7,200 nucleotides of DNA, taken from NCBI GenBank assembly GCA_004299545.1, contig SCRB01000799.1:1-7200 (forward strand), in the 5' to 3' direction. Position numbers and translations under genes: made by a program. This DNA comes from Rhizobiaceae bacterium. Its GTDB lineage: Bacteria; Pseudomonadota; Alphaproteobacteria; Rhizobiales; Rhizobiaceae. Within the stretch, counting starts at the first letter, position 1; the number at the start of each line of letters is the position of its first letter. Under the pieces are notes generated by a model. The model had not been told where the DNA came from and ran no database searches. It worked only from the letters and a program-made list of their open reading frames with translations. This document shows, one piece after another, positions 6,992-7,200 of this stretch.

Positions 6992-7117
6992 TCAGACCGT
7001 TTTGGCGGTCGTTTTCAGGTCCGGTTTGCCTTTGGTGGAATTGACGCGCACGACCAGGCATTCCGACGAAACGTCGGAAGGAACAGTTGCCATCAGGGCC
7101 GCTGAAAGGCCGCGCAT
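6992..7117 (-). CDS. Candidate 41-aa small protein or leader peptide upstream of asd
   Basis: Short ORF with ATG at 7117 and TGA at 6992-6994. AGGGAG sits six bases upstream, as good a ribosome binding site as those of the real genes here. The peptide begins MRGLSAALMATVPSDVSSEC and continues LVVRVNSTKGKPDLKTTAKTV. Residues 28-40 hold four Lys and four Thr; there is no signal peptide, no clear membrane segment and a single Cys (C20). Third codon positions are moderately GC-rich (roughly two thirds), below the long genes but compatible with coding. I do not recognise the family. It reads toward asd and ends 105 bases before it, so it could be a small conserved protein or a leader peptide; Lys and Thr are end products of the Asd pathway. 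No terminator-type hairpin follows, which weakens a classical attenuation model. Confidence 0.45.
   Translation of the reverse strand: MRGLSAALMATVPSDVSSECLVVRVNSTKGKPDLKTTAKTV
7061..7079. other. Perfect 8-bp inverted repeat inside the small ORF
   Basis: TTCCGACG (7061-7068) and CGTCGGAA (7072-7079) are perfect complements separated by AAA. The minus-strand RNA would form a tight hairpin over codons 13-19 of the small ORF. As DNA it is a compact palindrome that could be a protein-binding site. No function is recognised. Confidence 0.5.
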
Positions 7118-7200
7118 CGGATGCTCCCTGGCGCTCCACAGTAGTTGTGTCGTCGCGCCGTCAGATCAATGCGCGGCTTTTACGCGGATTGAGCGAAGAG
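7118..7200. other. Window-edge sequence without a supported gene
   Basis: Apart from the ribosome binding site of the small ORF (AGGGAG at 7124-7129, minus strand), nothing here is clearly functional. All three minus-strand frames entering from the right edge stop within the region; one reads LFAQSA and then TAA at 7180-7182. The 3' end of an upstream minus-strand gene is therefore possible but unproven. A TTGATC-like -35 has no convincing -10 partner. Confidence 0.3.

Noticed and set aside
5768..7105. Long 445-codon plus-strand open frame
   Set aside because: It is the antisense shadow of asd, caused by GC bias at third positions; low-complexity, Arg/Asp/His-rich and without recognisable motifs.
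6837..7139. 100-codon minus-strand ORF overlapping the asd start
   Set aside because: It runs into asd in the wrong frame, is Arg/Pro-rich with no motif, and overlaps the better-supported 41-codon ORF.
7180..7200. C-terminal end of an upstream minus-strand gene (LFAQSA then stop)
   Set aside because: Only six codons are visible and the other two frames also end nearby, so coding cannot be supported.

Overview
The window looks like a chromosomal segment from an alphaproteobacterium of the Rhizobiaceae type (Rhizobium, Sinorhizobium/Ensifer or Agrobacterium group). The evidence is high GC with strong GC bias at third codon positions, a liv-type ABC cluster of the kind rhizobia carry in many copies, an alphaproteobacterial Asd, and a two-palindrome intergenic element resembling the rhizobial RIME mosaic repeats. 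Genus and species cannot be fixed from the sequence alone.

Layout, left to right. (1) Bases 3-1034, plus strand: the 5'-truncated end of a class II histone-deacetylase-like zinc amidohydrolase. (2) Bases 1036-1136: a RIME-like repeat of two large palindromes, filling the gap between convergent genes. (3) Bases 1148-5699, minus strand: a complete five-gene ABC uptake cluster of the branched-chain amino acid (HAAT) family, transcribed livK-livH-livM-livG-livF. The last four genes are joined by 4-base stop/start overlaps (TGA overlapping ATG, ATG, then GTG). The binding-protein gene livK is set apart from livH by a textbook intrinsic terminator, which probably makes livK mRNA more abundant than permease and ATPase mRNA. 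(4) Bases 5700-5851: livK leader with a candidate promoter and a leader stem-loop. (5) Bases 5852-6886, minus strand: asd, aspartate-semialdehyde dehydrogenase. (6) Bases 6887-7200: mostly non-annotated sequence, holding a well-formed 41-codon small ORF with a good ribosome binding site (6992-7117) and several GC-rich hairpins upstream of asd.

How they work together. LivK captures the ligand in the periplasm, LivH and LivM form the membrane channel, and LivG and LivF hydrolyse ATP. The exact ligand is not established; partial conservation of amino-acid-contacting positions argues for an amino acid or close analogue. The neighbouring deacetylase-like enzyme may deacylate a related compound, but it is convergent and not co-transcribed. 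Asd makes aspartate semialdehyde, the branch point to lysine/diaminopimelate, threonine, methionine and isoleucine.

I found no clearly novel multi-gene system. The points most worth a second look are the small ORF with a Lys/Thr-rich tail just upstream of asd, the perfect inverted repeat inside it, the palindromic element abutting the deacetylase stop codon, the non-canonical LivG signature motif, and the livK/livH terminator.
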